Assembly: GCA_029982105.1 (NCBI GenBank)
Contig: JARRCQ010000055.1
Span: 1 to 8,934, forward strand
Length of the DNA stretch: 8,934 nt
From: Candidatus Atribacteria bacterium
GTDB taxonomy: Bacteria > Atribacterota > Atribacteria > Atribacterales > Caldatribacteriaceae
Direction of reading: 5' to 3'
A program made the position numbers and the translations under genes. This document shows, piece after piece, positions 1 to 6,298 of the stretch. Position 1 is the first letter of the stretch; each line of letters begins with the position of its first letter. The notes under the pieces are model-generated. The model saw only the letters and a program-made list of their open reading frames with translations. It did no database searches and was not told the DNA's origin.

Positions 1-30
1 GAAAGACAAAAACAAAAGACTTAAGTAAGA

Positions 31-72
31 AAAAAAACCTACTGAGGGACGCTTTTCTCCCTCAGTAGGTTT
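31..72 (-). terminator. Strong hairpin terminator, mainly for leftward transcription
   Basis: A perfect 12-bp stem (38-49 with 58-69, left arm CCTACTGAGGGA) encloses an 8-base loop. On the minus strand the stem is followed by seven T (31-37), a classical intrinsic terminator. On the plus strand only TTT follows, so it may work weakly in both directions, for example for a gene ending left of the window. The nearest leftward gene ends at 1390, far away, so its natural client is uncertain. Confidence 0.75.
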
Positions 73-82
73 CCCTATTGAA

Positions 83-125
83 GATCTCGGGAATGACAGA
101 GGGGGTGGATGATCTCGGGAATGAC
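83..125. repeat. Two direct copies of a 15-bp unit, 28-bp period
   Basis: GATCTCGGGAATGAC occurs at 83-97 and again at 111-125, separated by a G-rich spacer. AATGAC at 120-125 also meets GTCATT at 138-143, giving a small inverted repeat. GTCATTCC-type units like this are commonly scattered between genes as dispersed repeats, but that is inference: only two copies are visible here. Confidence 0.6.
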
Positions 126-322
126 GAAAAAGGAGTTGTCATTTTGGGGCGAGGATTAGAGCGATTTTTCTAATTGATAGAAGGGGAATAAAAGGAGAGG
201 GGTTTCGTTTATAGTTATGGTGTTAGATATTTGAATTTGCTTTTTGGTCTGCAGTTTTCTTCGTTTACTTCCTATTGCCTGGAGAGCCAAAACCACTGGA
301 AAAGAAGGGGGGTGTTTAAAAA
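126..322. other. Intergenic leader region of the 323 gene
   Basis: No credible coding frame is seen. A TATAGT hexamer at 210-215 could be a -10 box, but no convincing -35 lies at the right distance. The purine-rich run at about 304-312 is the ribosome binding site of the gene starting at 323. Confidence 0.4.
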
Positions 323-1132
323 GTGCGATTCCTTAGGCGATATATAGGTATGGGTTTAGTTATTTTGATTACTTTCTTTCTGGGAATTTTAGCTGGAGAT
401 ATTCCTCTTTCTTATTCTAAGGAAGATATGAAATCGATGGCTGAAAAAGTAGGCGTGACCGCTCAGGCTTTTTATACGACAGGAAGCGACCAGGTTTATT
501 ATCAAATTGGTCGAAACTTAAAAGCTCTGGATGAAATCATAAATATGGTAGAAAAAGCAAAGAGTCTTGATGAGGTTATAAACCCTGTGGTAGACAAATT
601 AGAAGAAATTACCATTTCTTATGAGCACATCTCCAATCTTAGGCCTCAGATAGAAGAAGAGTTAAGGGGAAAGGTAGAGGAATTCCAGAATTTACTTAAA
701 AAATCTAAGGACCAGATTAAAATTCTGGAAGATGAAAAATCAGGACTGGAAGAAGAGCTAAAAGAACTGTCTTTAGAACAGGATGAGGAAGTGAAAAAGG
801 TAAAGAGAAGGAGTTTGAGTATGCAAGTAGAGTTTAAGACCAAAGAAATTCAGATTTGGCGAGAATTTGTTTCTTTGGAAGATAAAATTTATGAGACTAT
901 CAAAGATGCTGACCAAACTATTAAGAAATTTCTTTTAGTTCTATCTGAAAATGCTAAAGTTTATCGTGGTGCTTTAGAAGTGGTTAAGCTCCAGCGAGAC
1001 ATTAAAAGTTTAGCTAATTTTATGAGTTTGCAACAGCTCTCTGATGAGCTAATCTCTACCTGGCAAGACCTTCATTGCCTTATTGAGCTTCTAACCCAGG
1101 AAGTTAATAGACTTCCTGCTTTCCAGGAATAA
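323..1132 (+). CDS. Membrane-anchored coiled-coil protein of unknown function
   Basis: I do not recognise this 269-residue protein. The start is a GTG behind a GAAGGGGGG ribosome binding site; an internal ATG at codon 10 has no such site and would cut into the hydrophobic segment. Residues 8-25 form one hydrophobic span after Arg-rich MRFLRR, so it is a signal anchor or an uncleaved signal peptide with the rest probably outside the membrane. Residues 65-100 and especially 108-165 are rich in Glu, Lys and Leu with heptad-like spacing, suggesting long coiled coils. The last 80 residues are also helical in character. It contains one cysteine (C252) and no enzyme motif. It is followed after 14 bases by a small membrane protein gene, so the two are probably one operon. 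A role as an envelope scaffold or partner protein is only a guess. Confidence 0.8.
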   Translation: MRFLRRYIGMGLVILITFFLGILAGDIPLSYSKEDMKSMAEKVGVTAQAFYTTGSDQVYYQIGRNLKALDEIINMVEKAKSLDEVINPVVDKLEEITISYEHISNLRPQIEEELRGKVEEFQNLLKKSKDQIKILEDEKSGLEEELKELSLEQDEEVKKVKRRSLSMQVEFKTKEIQIWREFVSLEDKIYETIKDADQTIKKFLLVLSENAKVYRGALEVVKLQRDIKSLANFMSLQQLSDELISTWQDLHCLIELLTQEVNRLPAFQE

Positions 1133-1146
1133 AATGGGTTGGAGCG

Positions 1147-1389
1147 ATGAAAAAAGGAGAAGACAGAAAAACATTCAGGAAAATAGGATGGTGGATAATT
1201 ATCCTGGTGATGGTTATTCTTCTGCTATGGGGAGTAAGCAGCAAGTGGAAATGGTTTTCCCCTCCTCATACTTGGTCTGACATAGCTATGCTTATTCAGG
1301 AAGTAGAAGAAAAAACTCAAAAACTAAACCAAATTTTACAAGAAGCTCTTCAATCCGGAGAAGAAAAAGAAACTTCTTTAGGACCCTAA
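1147..1389 (+). CDS. Small single-span membrane protein, unknown function
   Basis: This 80-residue protein has a basic N-terminus (MKKGEDRKTFRK), one Ile/Leu/Val/Trp-rich transmembrane segment at about residues 14-31, a WKWF stretch just behind it, and a helical, Glu/Gln-rich tail from residue 45. TGGAG stands just ahead of the ATG, with tight spacing. The gene follows the coiled-coil gene by 14 bases, and both products pair a single N-terminal membrane span with a helical tail, so they may act together. Its stop codon ends at 1389 and the stop of the convergent activase gene begins at 1390, with no room for a terminator between them. No family is recognised. Confidence 0.65.
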   Translation: MKKGEDRKTFRKIGWWIIILVMVILLLWGVSSKWKWFSPPHTWSDIAMLIQEVEEKTQKLNQILQEALQSGEEKETSLGP

Positions 1390-2421
1390 TTATCCCTCCA
1401 CCAAAGACTCTTCTTCCCTCTGGAGTGGTTCCTCGGAGCTTTCCTTTTCTTCCCATCTCTTTCTTACCGTAGCAGGAGTCCATTTGCCACAACGGCTACC
1501 CCACAAAGCTTTAATATCTTCTTCTTCTTTCAAGATTACTATCTCACAAGCATTGGGACAGTCTTCGCAATTAAAACTCCGACTTTCAAATTGGCGGCTT
1601 ATTACTTCAAATCCAGAGAAAGATGTTTTTTCTGGAGCATATTCTAAAGCTAAGATGGCCGCTCCCCAGGCTCCCATTACTCCATGTTCAGGAGGAACGA
1701 TAATTTTCTTTTTGCCCTGGAAAAAGTCTCGAAAAGCTTGGACAATTCCCTCATTGGCAGCTACTCCTCCCTGAAAAACAATGGGGTCTTCTATGGTTTT
1801 CCCGGTGGCTAAGTTGTTGATAAAATTTCGCACCAGAGCTTCACAAAGTCCCTTAACAATTTCTGGTTTACCAAAACCCAGTTGTTGTTTGTGAATCATA
1901 TCTGATTCAGCAAAAACCGTGCATCTTCCGGCGATACGCACTGCTTGTTCTGCTCGGAGGGCTAATTTTCCAAATTCTTCGATAGGAACGTTGAGGCGTA
2001 CTGCTTGATGCTCTAAAAAAGAGCCTGTTCCGGCTGCACAGACGGTATTCATAGCAAAATCTTCTACCACTCCATCTCGAATGATAATTAATTTACTGTC
2101 TTGCCCTCCAATTTCGAAGACGGTTCGTACCTCAGGTACTCGAGTAATAGCTGCTATGGCATGAGCAGTAATTTCGTTTTTTACTATGTCTGCCCCTACT
2201 ACTATTCCCGCTAGATGTCGAGCACTACCGGTACTACCCACTCCTTTTATTTCTCCATCGTGGGGAAAGTGTTTTTCTATGTAACGCAAACCTTCTTTCA
2301 GTGCTTCAATAGGGTCACCACTCGTGCGTAGGTAACAACTGGCTAAAATATTTTTCCCTTCATCCATAAGCACAAACTTAGTGGTTACTGAACCCACGTC
2401 CACTCCTAAATAAAGGTCCAT
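1390..2421 (-). CDS. BadF/BadG/BcrA/BcrD-type ATPase, 2-hydroxyacyl-CoA dehydratase activase (HgdC-like)
   Basis: The family uses ATP hydrolysis to drive one electron from a [4Fe-4S] cluster, shared by a homodimer, onto a dehydratase or reductase. Visible ASKHA ATPase motifs are DVGSVTTK (residues 8-15), IGGQDSK (104-110) and the GGVAAN loop (218-223). Cluster ligands match the HgdC pattern: C128 in NTVCAAGTG and C167 in AGRCTVFAESDM. At 343 residues it is longer than the usual 260 or so. The extension carries CX2CX3C (C285, C288, C292) and C311 in RCGKW, as in the activase part of very large fused activase/DUF2229 proteins, and may hold a second cluster (inference). The ATG directly follows the TAG of the upstream gene, and a GGAGG site at 2430-2434 lies inside that gene, so translation is coupled. 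No dehydratase subunit gene is present, so the electron acceptor is unknown. Confidence 0.9.
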   Translation of the reverse strand: MDLYLGVDVGSVTTKFVLMDEGKNILASCYLRTSGDPIEALKEGLRYIEKHFPHDGEIKGVGSTGSARHLAGIVVGADIVKNEITAHAIAAITRVPEVRTVFEIGGQDSKLIIIRDGVVEDFAMNTVCAAGTGSFLEHQAVRLNVPIEEFGKLALRAEQAVRIAGRCTVFAESDMIHKQQLGFGKPEIVKGLCEALVRNFINNLATGKTIEDPIVFQGGVAANEGIVQAFRDFFQGKKKIIVPPEHGVMGAWGAAILALEYAPEKTSFSGFEVISRQFESRSFNCEDCPNACEIVILKEEEDIKALWGSRCGKWTPATVRKRWEEKESSEEPLQREEESLVEG

Positions 2422-3522
2422 CTAACTAACCTCCAGCTTTCTTTTGTTCAATTTTTTCCTTCTTTCTAAAACGTCTACAAATGCTTCCACTCTGGTAACT
2501 AATCCTGCCTCTCCAGAGTGTTCGTCTATGGCTAAATGAAGGATAGGTAAATCATAATCTTTACTCACTGTAGTGAGTATACTTTTGGCTACTACTTCAG
2601 GCATGCAGGTAAAAGGATAAAGATGAATAACCCCATCAAAACCTTGCTGAGCATAGCGAATAGTGCTTCCCACAGTATCAATCCCTTCTCCTCCTACAAA
2701 TCTCTTTAGGTAAGGTTTAGCTAACTTCCAGGCTTCTAATTTTTCCTGAGAGTGAGTAAAGGGTAAGGTGTGCAAAACATACTCTACTGTGGAAACAGAG
2801 TTGTGCACGTATGCACCTAAATCACCTAATATTTTTTCTACATTGAAATTTATTTTTGTTTCTTGAGCTATATAAATTTCTCCCACGATTCCCACTTTTA
2901 TGAGGTCCTCTATTTCTTTCCGTTCTAAGCTGTTTAACTTCTTCCTAGTTGCTTCTTGGATAGCTTGCAAACTTTCTCCATTGTTTACCTGACGCAGCTG
3001 CTCCAGTGCTCCTTCTACTATTTCGTCCAATTGTTGTCGGTTTTTTACCTGAGCCCGCAAAGCTCTTCTTTCTGTTTCTAATTCTTCACTAAAGCGCAAA
3101 ATTTTCCAGGCTAAGCTGGCTACCTTAATAACTCGGGAAGAAAGAACTCGTCCTCCGGCCATAGCTTGCAGGGCTCTTATAAAAGGGCGAATACCATAAC
3201 GAGGATGGTCTAATAAAACAAAATTAACGTTATAACCCAGGTCTTCTAAAATTATACGCTGGATTTGCCCGTAATAACCGAAACGACAAGGTCCTACTCC
3301 TCCAGCCATAAAAATGGTATCAGCTCCTAACTCGATCCCTTCTATAAAGTTAGCTAAAGTAACTTTAAGGGGAAAACAAGCGTTTTGAGGAGCTAATTTT
3401 ACCCCAATTTCAATAGTTTTTTGAGTAATAGGGGGAGGAGTGATAATTTCTACCCCCAAAGCAGGGTAGAGAACTCCTAAGGCTATATCAAGATGAAGCA
3501 AATGAGGAAACGTGGCTTTCAA
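2422..3522 (-). CDS. Acyl-CoA dehydratase activase-related protein (COG3581-like, HgdB-related)
   Basis: This 366-residue protein resembles the family whose members begin MKxTFPH and carry a conserved GGVGPCRFGYYG (residues 74-85). Cysteines that could bind a cluster are C49 (NACFPLK), C79 (GPCRFG) and C306 (PFTCMPE). The C-terminus has IDEHSGEAGLVTRVEAF (332-348), nearly identical to a segment of the neighbouring upstream protein, so the two share a domain. The start is TTG, supported by GGAGG at 3533-3537 with 10-base spacing and by the family-like N-terminus. The start lies 35 bases inside the preceding gene. In many anaerobes these domains and the activase are fused into one protein of about 1,400 residues; here they are separate genes in one operon. 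The substrate is unknown for most of the family. Confidence 0.87.
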   Translation of the reverse strand: MKATFPHLLHLDIALGVLYPALGVEIITPPPITQKTIEIGVKLAPQNACFPLKVTLANFIEGIELGADTIFMAGGVGPCRFGYYGQIQRIILEDLGYNVNFVLLDHPRYGIRPFIRALQAMAGGRVLSSRVIKVASLAWKILRFSEELETERRALRAQVKNRQQLDEIVEGALEQLRQVNNGESLQAIQEATRKKLNSLERKEIEDLIKVGIVGEIYIAQETKINFNVEKILGDLGAYVHNSVSTVEYVLHTLPFTHSQEKLEAWKLAKPYLKRFVGGEGIDTVGSTIRYAQQGFDGVIHLYPFTCMPEVVAKSILTTVSKDYDLPILHLAIDEHSGEAGLVTRVEAFVDVLERRKKLNKRKLEVS

Positions 3523-4486
3523 TGTTCTTATACCTCCACTCCATCATATCTACAAAAGCTTCTAAACGAGTAACTAAACCTGCTTCTCCGGTATGCTCGT
3601 CAATTTCTAAACGCAAATAAGGGAGAGACTCCTTTTCCCTTTTAAGAAGACGCTCAATTAATTCTCCTACTAAAGAATCTGGCCCGCATTCAAAAGAAAC
3701 CAGGTGGATAAATCCTCTAACTTCTGCTTTTCTCTCTTTTAGATGGTATAAAGCACTACCGATGATTTCGTTAGAAATAGTCCAAAAACTGGGTTTGGGT
3801 ATAGTAGAGAGATAATATCTTTTCTTTTCTTCTTCTACCATATCGGGAGTGATGACCGAATAATTGAGGTCGTTGACTTTTTTGGCAATATTCATATTTA
3901 TATAGCTATCGCTTAAAAGATAAGTATGACCCAGAAGCACAATTTTCCTCTCTCGAAGAGGAAGGGGGTTTTTATGGTCAATCAAATCCTCTGGAAGTAT
4001 GCCTTGTTTAAGATTAGTTTGATACTCTTTATAAGCTTTTTCTGCTAATTGCAGAGCTTTCATAATTTTGCTTTCTTTAGTGGTAAAATGTTTACCAATG
4101 TTCAAGAAACCTTTTTGCCAACCTCGCATACCTTCTTCCCGCATATTAATTTCGTCATCGATTATTCTTTCTCCTGGAATACTGAAAAGGTTACGAGCTA
4201 AGTCGGGAAGAGCCAATATTTTTGGACAGTTATATTCTTTTCTGTGGAAACTAACTACTCGAGGGATAAACAATAAGTCTACCCGGTCCTTAAGATAAAG
4301 AGCGTGTCCCAAAAACACTTTGGCCGGAAAACAAATTTCCTCTACCGCGTAAGTTAAGCCTTGCTGGATTATGTTTTTATTGGTGGGAGGAGAAGTTACT
4401 ACCTCTGCTCCTAATTCTTCTAAAAAAGTTTTCCAGAGAGCATAAAAACGATAAAATAAAAGACCTCGCGGAATACCTACCTTCAT
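3488..4486 (-). CDS. DUF2229 / COG3580-like activase-associated protein
   Basis: This 332-residue protein starts MKVGIPRGLLFYR, the typical opening of the DUF2229 family. It keeps cysteines C52 (EEICFPAK), C87 (EYNCPK) and C267 (SFECGPDS) at positions matching the HgdB-like fold, and ends with IDEHTGEAGLVTRLEAF (295-311), shared with the next gene. ATG start, AGGTG ribosome site at 4492-4496 with 5-base spacing. It is first in a three-gene operon, with a good -10 box 33 bases upstream. Its position beside an iron-sulphur activase suggests these proteins form or receive electrons in a redox complex, but whether they act as enzyme, scaffold or electron acceptor is not known. The last residues (KNIESHVSSFASS) overlap the start region of the next gene. 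Confidence 0.87.
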   Translation of the reverse strand: MKVGIPRGLLFYRFYALWKTFLEELGAEVVTSPPTNKNIIQQGLTYAVEEICFPAKVFLGHALYLKDRVDLLFIPRVVSFHRKEYNCPKILALPDLARNLFSIPGERIIDDEINMREEGMRGWQKGFLNIGKHFTTKESKIMKALQLAEKAYKEYQTNLKQGILPEDLIDHKNPLPLRERKIVLLGHTYLLSDSYINMNIAKKVNDLNYSVITPDMVEEEKKRYYLSTIPKPSFWTISNEIIGSALYHLKERKAEVRGFIHLVSFECGPDSLVGELIERLLKREKESLPYLRLEIDEHTGEAGLVTRLEAFVDMMEWRYKNIESHVSSFASS

Positions 4487-4518
4487 TTTTTCACCTACTT
4501 TGAAAACATTCGGATTTT

Positions 4519-4546
4519 ATTATACAACTTAAACCCAGAAAAACAA
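4519..4546 (-). promoter_or_regulatory. Promoter of the activase operon
   Basis: On the minus strand a perfect TATAAT (4519-4524) stands 33 bases before the ATG at 4486. A weak -35 candidate, TTGTTT, lies 16 bases further upstream (4541-4546). The short leader holds only the ribosome binding site. Confidence 0.55.
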
Positions 4547-4585
4547 AAAAATTCCCTTTAAATCCCCCGGAAAAAATACTTTATC

Positions 4586-5065
4586 TTAACTTATATATTT
4601 CACCATTCTAATCCATATCCCCTTTTGCTCTTTTTTCTGAAATCCGTTGTGTAGATAGAACTCCTGGGCTTTATAGTTTTTTTCTCCTACCCATAGTTCT
4701 ATCTTCTTCCTTCCTCGAAAAAGAGCAATTTGAGTTGCTTCTTCTATCAATTTTTTTCCTATTCCTTTTCCTTGAAATTGAGGGTCTACCACAATCTCAT
4801 GAATTTCCGCCACTCGCTCTTTTCCTGACATCCAATTGGTATGTATTCCTAAAAATCCTATTGGCTTATCTCCTTCCAAAACCACTAAAAAATTATCCGG
4901 GTCTCCATTCCGTAACCAATGAAGATAAGCTGCTATTTTCCAGCGATTATTGTCTCCATACTCAGGGAGATCTTCATAGGCCCGTTGGTAAACAGAAACA
5001 AGTTCAGGGATTAATTCTTTAAATCGATGATAACTTAGATTTTTCTCAATCTTCACTTTTATCAA
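4586..5065 (-). CDS. GNAT family N-acetyltransferase
   Basis: This 159-residue single-domain protein has the GNAT acetyl-CoA pyrophosphate-binding motif QGKGIG (residues 98-103) after the strand IHEIVVDPQF. It also has the later motif B strand and helix, IELWVGEKNYKAQEFYLHNGF (N130 and Y137 in the usual places). It would transfer an acetyl group from acetyl-CoA to an amine; the substrate (small molecule, peptide or protein N-terminus) cannot be read from sequence. The start is TTG at 5065 with an AAAGGTAG ribosome site (5070-5077); no in-frame ATG lies near. It is monocistronic in appearance, about 100 bases ahead of the activase operon and on the same strand, with a TATAAT at 5115-5120 as possible -10. 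Confidence 0.85.
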   Translation of the reverse strand: MIKVKIEKNLSYHRFKELIPELVSVYQRAYEDLPEYGDNNRWKIAAYLHWLRNGDPDNFLVVLEGDKPIGFLGIHTNWMSGKERVAEIHEIVVDPQFQGKGIGKKLIEEATQIALFRGRKKIELWVGEKNYKAQEFYLHNGFQKKEQKGIWIRMVKYIS

Positions 5066-5114
5066 TTGACTACCTTTCTTCCTGGAATTAAGAATAAATT
5101 TTCTTTGTCTGGTA

Positions 5115-5120
5115 ATTATA
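5115..5120 (-). promoter_or_regulatory. Possible -10 box of the acetyltransferase gene
   Basis: TATAAT on the minus strand lies 49 bases before the TTG start, in a TATAAAATATAAT context. No good -35 hexamer stands at 16-18 bases; TTGTAT is 19 bases away. Only the -10 match supports it. Confidence 0.3.
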
Positions 5121-5135
5121 TTTTATAGTTGACCG

Positions 5136-5200
5136 CAAGATACAACCTACGGTGCCCTCTCTCCCGCCATCGCGAGGGTCGTATAAACAGCCTACGGCGT
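5136..5200. repeat. Two imperfect copies of an ACAxCCTACGGxG unit
   Basis: ATACAACCTACGGTG (5140-5154) and ATAAACAGCCTACGGCG (5183-5199) are similar units flanking a GC-rich segment that contains TCGCGA. This composition differs from the AT-rich surroundings and looks like a dispersed intergenic repeat or the edge of an old mobile element. No gene is seen here; the open frame at 5116-5301 on the minus strand is low-complexity and Arg-rich. Confidence 0.35.
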
Positions 5201-5204
5201 AAGA

Positions 5205-5238
5205 AAAAAGAACAATAAGGGGGTTTACCCCCCCTTAT
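5205..5238 (-). terminator. G/C-run hairpin, second possible minus-strand terminator
   Basis: ATAAGGGGG (5215-5223) pairs with CCCCCTTAT (5230-5238), a perfect 9-bp stem with a 6-base loop. On the minus strand it is followed within a few bases by a T-rich stretch (about 5203-5213). It is the backup partner of the hairpin at 5277-5302, or part of a repeat family, because the same ATAAGGGG/CCCCTTAT theme returns at 5302-5327. Confidence 0.4.
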
Positions 5239-5264
5239 CAACCCCCAAAGAAAAAAACGTAAAA

Positions 5265-5302
5265 ACAACAAAAAACAGTGAGGCAGGAAAACCTTCCTCA
5301 CT
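5265..5302 (-). terminator. Terminator behind trmO on the minus strand
   Basis: AGTGAGG-x-AGG (5277-5287) pairs with CCT-x-CCTCACT (5292-5302) around an AAAA loop on the plus strand. Read on the minus strand, the hairpin is followed by GTTTTTTGTTGTTTTT. This is a good intrinsic terminator for transcription coming from trmO. Confidence 0.6.
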
Positions 5303-5327
5303 ATAAGGGGAAAAATACCCCCTTATA
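5302..5327. repeat. Hairpin TATAAGGGG/CCCCTTATA
   Basis: A perfect 9-bp inverted repeat (5302-5310 with 5319-5327) with an 8-base A-rich loop directly abuts the terminator hairpin. It repeats the theme of the 5215-5238 hairpin, and both are trailed by an AACCCCCAAA run (from 5240 and from 5327). The pair therefore looks like two copies of one short palindromic element. Confidence 0.45.
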
Positions 5328-5420
5328 ACCCCCAAAAAGCAAAGAAACAAGAGCAAAAGACCGTTGGAGAGGATAAACCGGACAAAATCTCTTATAATTC
5401 TTGAAGTAGAAGACTTTTCA

Positions 5421-5619
5421 ATGAAACAGAAGAGCGTTGCCCTGATTTTTGTGGCTAACTATACGAGGAGTCAATCCAGAGTAGGAAAGACTTTTCAGGG
5501 ATTGATAAATAGGTATCGGAATAAATAACAAACCGACTGCTCTATCTACAGGAGAGCCATATTTAGCTCTGAGCGAAACGACCATCGTCACGAACGCCAG
5601 GGAAATCAGAAAGTTTGTC
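5421..5619 (-). pseudogene. Possible decayed IS110-family transposase C-terminal fragment
   Basis: Minus-strand translation just behind trmO contains IYQSLKSLSYSGLTPR, which resembles the conserved RFPSxKxLxSYAGLTPR stretch of the IS110/IS116/IS902 transposase C-terminal domain, with one residue missing before SY. In another frame, upstream by the right order of distance, lies LSDFPGV, like the LxSIPGI motif that precedes it in that family. The spacing is about a dozen residues too long, and both start and end are absent, so this would be a frameshifted relic. The open frame here (5418-5657) overlaps the end of trmO and is not likely to be an intact gene. Weak call based on short motifs only. 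Confidence 0.3.
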
Positions 5620-6051
5620 TTATAACCACCCTCGTTTTTCCACCACTGGAGAATCAAAATCAGATAAGTAGGGCTTGATATCTAAAAGAGGAGTTCCATC
5701 TAGAATATCTAATTCCTGGATAAAAAGGAGATTATTCTTTACCTTTAGCAACTTTACTACCGAGAAACCGATAGGATTAGGTCGGGAAGGAGCTCGGGTG
5801 GCAAATACTCTCCTCGGTTCCTGGTCTAAAAAAGGTTTAACTTTAAGGCTACCAGGCTTTGCCAGATGAAAGTGATAAATAAGAATGAGGTGAGAAAACC
5901 CCTCCAGGTCCTGCAAACCTTCTACGTATTGATCAAATACCTCCGCTGTTCCTGATATTCCGCGAGCAGCCCGGGGTTGAATAGGAGTTCCCTCTGGTTT
6001 TAGATAAGGAGAATGAATAATTCCGATTGGTTGATAACAAATTTGCATCAT
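5620..6051 (-). CDS. trmO: tRNA (N6-threonylcarbamoyladenosine37-N6)-methyltransferase TrmO / TsaA
   Basis: The protein (143 residues) is a complete single-domain UPF0066/TsaA protein. Characterised TrmO uses S-adenosylmethionine to methylate t6A37 next to the anticodon of threonine tRNAs. Conserved stretches are IGIIHSPY (residues 9-16), the acidic LEGFSHLILIYHFH region (about 49-62), FATRAPSRPNPIGFSVV (83-99) and DILDGTPLLDIKPY (about 114-127), and the short ending GWL is typical of the compact versions. It lacks the C-terminal domain of the longer enterobacterial proteins. The start is one of two adjacent ATGs at 6051; GGGG lies 5 bases before the first. A TATAAT at 6083-6088 may be its -10. 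It is transcribed divergently from amt and ends in a hairpin-rich stretch with a minus-strand terminator. Confidence 0.88.
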   Translation of the reverse strand: MMQICYQPIGIIHSPYLKPEGTPIQPRAARGISGTAEVFDQYVEGLQDLEGFSHLILIYHFHLAKPGSLKVKPFLDQEPRRVFATRAPSRPNPIGFSVVKLLKVKNNLLFIQELDILDGTPLLDIKPYLSDFDSPVVEKRGWL

Positions 6052-6082
6052 TTTTTCCCCATCTCAATTTTATCTCCAGATA

Positions 6083-6102
6083 ATTATACTCCTAAAAAGG
6101 AG
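6083..6102 (-). promoter_or_regulatory. Possible trmO -10 box with adjoining palindrome
   Basis: On the minus strand TATAAT (6083-6088) lies 31 bases ahead of the trmO start. Directly upstream is a small palindrome, CTCCT (6089-6093) and AGGAG (6098-6102). It covers the -10/-35 spacer and could be an operator. No -35 match is seen. A second TATAAT on the same strand at 6160-6165 is an alternative. Confidence 0.3.
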
Positions 6103-6179
6103 GACTCTACTGGACTTTTTACCACCACACTTCTTTTTAGATATTTTTCCACACACTTTATTATAGAGCCTCGGACATC

Positions 6180-6208
6180 TTGACAGACTTGGTAGCTTGT
6201 GATACTCT
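6180..6208 (+). promoter_or_regulatory. Promoter of the amt-glnK transcript
   Basis: A perfect -35 TTGACA (6180-6185) is followed by an extended -10, TGTGATACT (6198-6206; 15-base spacer), or a poorer TACTCT at 17 bases. The 30-base stretch shares 19 identical positions with the glnA promoter at 8550, including TTGACAG, TTGT and ATA. Transcription would start near 6213, giving a leader of almost 490 bases before amt. Confidence 0.6.
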
Positions 6209-6229
6209 GCAGCTAGTTTTGTGGAAGTA

Positions 6230-6248
6230 AAGCACAAGGTTAGTGCTT
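6230..6248 (+). promoter_or_regulatory. amt leader unit 1: antiterminator-type hairpin
   Basis: AAGCAC (6230-6235) pairs with GTGCTT (6243-6248) around a 7-base loop AAGGTTA. Position 1 is A and position 4 is G, but the loop is one base longer than the usual ANTAR hexaloop. Its 3' arm is also the 5' arm of the terminator at 6242-6285, so the two structures exclude each other. No first hairpin (P1) is seen between the predicted transcript start and this hairpin, so the unit is atypical. Confidence 0.5.
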
Positions 6249-6285
6249 AATGAAAAGGAAAGATATTGTTTTAAGTGCTTTTTTT
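6242..6285 (+). terminator. amt leader terminator 1
   Basis: AGTGCTTAA (6242-6250) pairs with TTAAGTGCT (6271-6279), a 9-bp stem with two G-U pairs and a 20-base loop, ending in seven T (6279-6285). It lies inside the leader, over 400 bases before amt, and overlaps the hairpin at 6230-6248. An alternative pairing uses AAAGCAC at 6229-6235 with GTGCTTT. Confidence 0.6.
6254..6266 (+). repeat. 13-bp direct repeat shared by amt leader units 1 and 3
   Basis: AAAGGAAAGATAT at 6254-6266 recurs exactly at 6387-6399, just after the first hexaloop hairpin of unit 3. In unit 1 it sits in the terminator loop. This supports origin of the stacked units by duplication, or a shared binding sequence. Confidence 0.55.
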
Positions 6286-6298
6286 CTGTTAGATTTCC

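Noticed and set aside
1..24. Tail of a plus-strand gene ending in TAA at 22-24
   Set aside because: Only seven Lys/Gln-rich codons are visible, too few to support a gene.
5116..5301. Open frame of 61 codons on the minus strand
   Set aside because: It is a low-complexity Arg/Phe-rich translation of palindromic repeats and a terminator, with no conserved motif.
5364..5398. Plus-strand promoter with TATAAT at 5393-5398
   Set aside because: The only -35 candidate (TTGGAG) is 23 bases away, and downstream there is just DNA antisense to trmO.
6185..6215. Sigma-54 promoter before amt (GG-N10-GC)
   Set aside because: The GG at 6191-6192 has no GC at the required spacing, while a perfect TTGACA stands at 6180-6185.
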